Shown here piece by piece: positions 61,691-64,000 of a stretch of 64,000 nt of DNA. The notes beneath the pieces are model-generated. The model was not told the origin of the DNA and made no database searches. It saw nothing but the letters and a program-made list of their open reading frames with translations. Position numbers and translations under genes: made by a program. Each line of letters opens with the position of its first letter. Within the stretch, counting starts at the first letter, position 1. The stretch comes from Streptomyces sp. NRRL F-5123. GTDB taxonomy: Bacteria; Actinomycetota; Actinomycetes; Streptomycetales; Streptomycetaceae. The stretch is from positions 124,001 through 188,000 of the forward strand of contig NZ_JOHY01000003.1 in the NCBI RefSeq assembly GCF_000721495.1. Reading direction: 5' to 3'.

Positions 61691-63352
61691 CTACACCGCT
61701 CCGGCCCCGGTGAGCGACCTGACCTCGGTCTCGGCGAACCGCTGCGGGTCGGCCGGCTCCGGCGACAGCACCGTGCCGAGCCACCCCGCGAGGAAGCCGA
61801 GCGGGATCGAGATCAGCCCGGGGTTCTCCAGCGGGAAGACGTGGAAGTCGACCCCGGGGAAGAGCGCGTCCGGCCGCCCCGACACCACCGGCGACAGCAC
61901 CACCAGCAGCAGTGCGGGCACCAGACCGCCGTAGATCGCCCACACCGAACCGCGGGTGGTGAAGCGGGACCAGAACAGCGAGTAGAGCAGCGCCGGCAGG
62001 TTCGCCGACGCGGCCACCGCGAAGGCCAGACCCACCAGGAAGGCGATGTTCTGATCCTGGGCGAGCAGGCTCAGCGCGATCGCCGCCGCGCCGATGCCGA
62101 CGGCCGCGAAGCGCGCGACCCGTACCTCGTCCTCCTCCATGGCCTCGCCCGGGTCCCGCCGCCCGTGCCGGGCCGCGGGGCGGCGCAGCGCGGTGTAGAG
62201 GTCGTGCGCGACCGACGCCGAGGAGGCCAGGGTGATGCCGGCGACCACGGCCAGGATGGTCGCGAAGGCCACCGCGCCGACGACGGCGAACAGCACCGTC
62301 CCGCCGGTCGTCCCCGCCCCGCCGCCGAGCGCCTCGGCGAGCAGCGGCACGGCGGTGTTTCCCGCCGCGTTGGACGCCCGTACGGTGTCCGACCCGACGA
62401 CGGCCGCGGCGCCGAAGCCCAGCACGATCGTCATCAGGTAGAACGCCCCGATGAGCCCGATCGCCCACACCACCGACTGCCGAGCCGAGCGGGCCGTCGG
62501 CACGGTGTAGAAGCGGGACAGGATGTGCGGCAGCCCCGCGGTGCCCAGCACCAGCGCGAGGCCGAGGCTCACGAAGTCCAGCCGCGAGGTCCAGCTCCCG
62601 CCGTACTTGAGCCCGGGCGCCAGGAAGGCGTGCCCCTGCCCGCTGCCGCCGACCGCCGACCGCAGCAGGTCGTCGACGTTGCCGTGGAAGCGCCAGAGCA
62701 CCAGCACGGTGAGCAGCACCGTGCCGCTCATCAGCAGCACGGTCTTGACGATCTGGATCCAGGTGGTGGCCCGCATCCCGCCGAAGGTCACGTAGAAGAC
62801 CATCAGTGCCCCGCAGCCGATCACCGCCCAGGTGCGCGCCGCGGTGCTCTCGCCGCCGAGCAGCAGCCCGACCAGGCTGCCGGCGCCCACCATCTGCGCC
62901 ACCAGGTAGAGCACGGACACCACGACCGACGAGGTGCCCGCCGCGATCCGCACCGGGCGCTGCTTCATCCTGGCCGACAGCACGTCGGCCAGCGTGTAGC
63001 GCCCGCAGTTGCGCACCAGCTCCGCGACCAGCACGAGCACCACGAGCCAGGCGACCAGGAAGCCCACCGAGTACAGCAGCCCGTCGTAGCCGTACAGCGC
63101 GATCAGCCCCGAGATGCCGAGGAAGGACGCCGCCGACATGTAGTCGCCGGAGATCGCGAATCCGTTCTCCATCGGGCTGAACATCCGGCCGCCGGCGAAG
63201 AACTCCACCGACGAGCTGCGCTGCCGCCCCGCCCACGCGGTGATCGCCAGCGTCACCGTGACGAACACCGTGAACAGCACCACGGCCAGCCCCTGGTGCT
63301 CGCCGGCCGAATCCGCGAGATACGCCGCCGCCGTCATCCGTTGGCCCCTCAC
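61691..63352 (-). CDS. Solute:sodium symporter, acetate/cation (ActP-like)
   Basis: 553 aa from GTG 63352, overlapping the previous stop by 4 nt; a more conventional ATG is at 63337. SSF family with about 13 spans: VEFFAGGRMFSPMENGFAIS, GDYMSAASFLGISGLIALYG (family signature), LVAELVRNCGRYTLADVLSA, LPHILSRFYTVPTARSARQS. Homologues take up acetate or pyruvate with sodium or protons. It is the second gene after a DUF485 protein, the classic ActP arrangement. Stop lies 13 bp from that of the convergent response regulator. Confidence 0.9.
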   Translation of the reverse strand: MRGQRMTAAAYLADSAGEHQGLAVVLFTVFVTVTLAITAWAGRQRSSSVEFFAGGRMFSPMENGFAISGDYMSAASFLGISGLIALYGYDGLLYSVGFLVAWLVVLVLVAELVRNCGRYTLADVLSARMKQRPVRIAAGTSSVVVSVLYLVAQMVGAGSLVGLLLGGESTAARTWAVIGCGALMVFYVTFGGMRATTWIQIVKTVLLMSGTVLLTVLVLWRFHGNVDDLLRSAVGGSGQGHAFLAPGLKYGGSWTSRLDFVSLGLALVLGTAGLPHILSRFYTVPTARSARQSVVWAIGLIGAFYLMTIVLGFGAAAVVGSDTVRASNAAGNTAVPLLAEALGGGAGTTGGTVLFAVVGAVAFATILAVVAGITLASSASVAHDLYTALRRPAARHGRRDPGEAMEEDEVRVARFAAVGIGAAAIALSLLAQDQNIAFLVGLAFAVAASANLPALLYSLFWSRFTTRGSVWAIYGGLVPALLLVVLSPVVSGRPDALFPGVDFHVFPLENPGLISIPLGFLAGWLGTVLSPEPADPQRFAETEVRSLTGAGAV

Positions 63353-63828
63353 CGCACGCGCTCCTGCCCGGTCCTGGTCGCCAGCGTCCAGCGCAGGTCG
63401 AGTGCCGCCCGGTCCCTGCGCAGCCGCGCGTGCCGGGTGTAGGCCCAGGTCAGCAGGAACGTCGTGGCGAACTGCGCCAGCCCCGCGACCATCGCCACGT
63501 TGACCTGCCCGGCGACCTGGCGGCCCATCAGCCCCGGCGCCGTGGTGGCCATCACGACGTAGGCCAGATACCAGGCCACGAACCCGGTCGCCGCCGGGAA
63601 GGCGAATCCCCGGTACCGCTGCCGCACTTGCCGGAATGCGGCACTCAACTGCACCTCCTCGTAGACCGCCCCCCGATCCCCCGTCACCCCCGCGGCGACC
63701 GGCGCCCTCTCCTCAGGCTGCGCGGGAGGCTCGGCCTGACCGGGCAGCCAGAGTTCTTCCTCTCCGGCGTCCCGCCATGGGTCGTCCACCCGCAGCGCCA
63801 AGGGGTCGCCGCCGTCGTGCTTGTCCAC
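63349..63828 (-). CDS. DUF485 membrane protein, partner of the symporter
   Basis: 159 aa from GTG 63828 (GAGGAGAG upstream), in place of a longer ATG frame that adds an unlikely Trp/Cys-rich start. Acidic N-terminal half, then AAFRQVRQRYRGFAFPAATG, YLAYVVMATTAPGLMGRQVA and the second span FATTFLLTWAYTRHARLRR, the two-helix DUF485 pattern. DUF485 proteins are found beside ActP-type symporters and may assist them. Confidence 0.88.
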   Translation of the reverse strand: MDKHDGGDPLALRVDDPWRDAGEEELWLPGQAEPPAQPEERAPVAAGVTGDRGAVYEEVQLSAAFRQVRQRYRGFAFPAATGFVAWYLAYVVMATTAPGLMGRQVAGQVNVAMVAGLAQFATTFLLTWAYTRHARLRRDRAALDLRWTLATRTGQERVR

Positions 63829-63922
63829 CGAACTCTCCTCGTTCCACGGCCAGATGAACCGTGTGTCCCATTTTGGACAGAGCGGGAAGATCCCGACCGA
63901 CAATCACGAATCGCTCACCCCA

Positions 63923-64000
63923 TCAGGTGATGCCCTTCCGGCAGGCGTATCCCACGGCCTGAGCGCGGTCCCGCACACCGGTCTTCGCGAACAGGTTGTC
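63923..64000 (-). CDS. LuxR-type response regulator, C-terminal end (cut by window edge)
   Basis: The last 25 codons of a leftward gene: DNLFAKTGVRDRAQAVGYAC, then RKGIT and the stop at 63923-63925. This is the end of a LuxR/NarL helix-turn-helix domain. The rest lies outside the window. Its position ahead of the DUF485 and symporter genes suggests it may regulate them. Confidence 0.8.
   Translation of the reverse strand, partial: DNLFAKTGVRDRAQAVGYACRKGIT

Overview
The window is very GC-rich chromosomal DNA from Streptomyces or a close relative (Streptomycetaceae). The evidence is the gene set: the CutRS two-component system, the cell-division protein SepH, an actinobacterial ferrochelatase with extra C-terminal cysteines, a DUF5998 gene, HPr behind a DasR-type operator, paired M16 peptidases, and ParC. 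GTG starts, start/stop overlaps of 1-4 nt and GC-rich hairpin terminators fit the same group. I saw no rRNA, tRNA, CRISPR array, phage genes or intact insertion sequence.

Layout. (1) 1-12.6 kb is housekeeping: an EcsC-like gene (cut by the left edge), a DUF4193 zinc-ribbon gene, cutS-cutR, a 57-aa protein, an inositol-monophosphatase-like gene, hemH, an MFS exporter overlapping an FAD-linked aldonolactone oxidase-type gene, sepH, a rhodanese-type sulfurtransferase and a VOC protein. Between the convergent sepH and sulfurtransferase genes lies an unusual 33-bp-period repeat array followed by strong hairpins. (2) 12.6-42.7 kb is a carbohydrate-catabolic island. It holds two ROK-type regulators and one IclR-type, a secreted GH3 beta-glycosidase, two cytoplasmic GH38 alpha-mannosidases, a Tat-exported GH99 endo-alpha-mannosidase, a CUT1 ABC importer without its own ATPase, two Gfo/Idh/MocA dehydrogenases, a TIM-barrel isomerase/epimerase, a ThuA-like protein, a ManD-type mannonate dehydratase, an SDR-type dehydrogenase, and a secreted 1310-aa multi-modular beta-helix protein. 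(3) 42.7-64 kb returns to core genes: tdk, an alkaline-phosphatase-superfamily protein, DUF5998, a GNAT/acyl-CoA-synthetase fusion, ptsH, a GntR/FCD regulator, two M16 peptidases, parC, a sucrase/ferredoxin-like protein, an SsuABC/NMT1-like ABC transporter beside a divergent DcuS/CitB-type two-component pair, a DUF485/acetate-type symporter pair, and the end of a LuxR-type regulator.

How the island may work (inference from families). GH99 would cut alpha-mannan or high-mannose glycans outside the cell. The CUT1 importer, probably energised by a shared ATPase such as MsiK, would bring in manno-oligosaccharides. Cytoplasmic GH38 enzymes would release mannose. The dehydrogenases with ManD suggest an oxidative, non-phosphorylative route through mannonate to 2-keto-3-deoxygluconate, although no KDG kinase or aldolase is in the window. 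Secreted GH3 and beta-helix proteins would add activity on other polysaccharides.

Most unusual items: a 752-aa regulator that joins an IS630-transposase-like half to a complete ROK half and overlaps a GH38 gene; the 33-bp repeat array after sepH; a GH38 paralogue with altered active-site motifs; a 13-mer shared by two control regions around the IclR gene; and several well-formed operator-like palindromes. Function calls rest on motif recognition by eye, with no database search.
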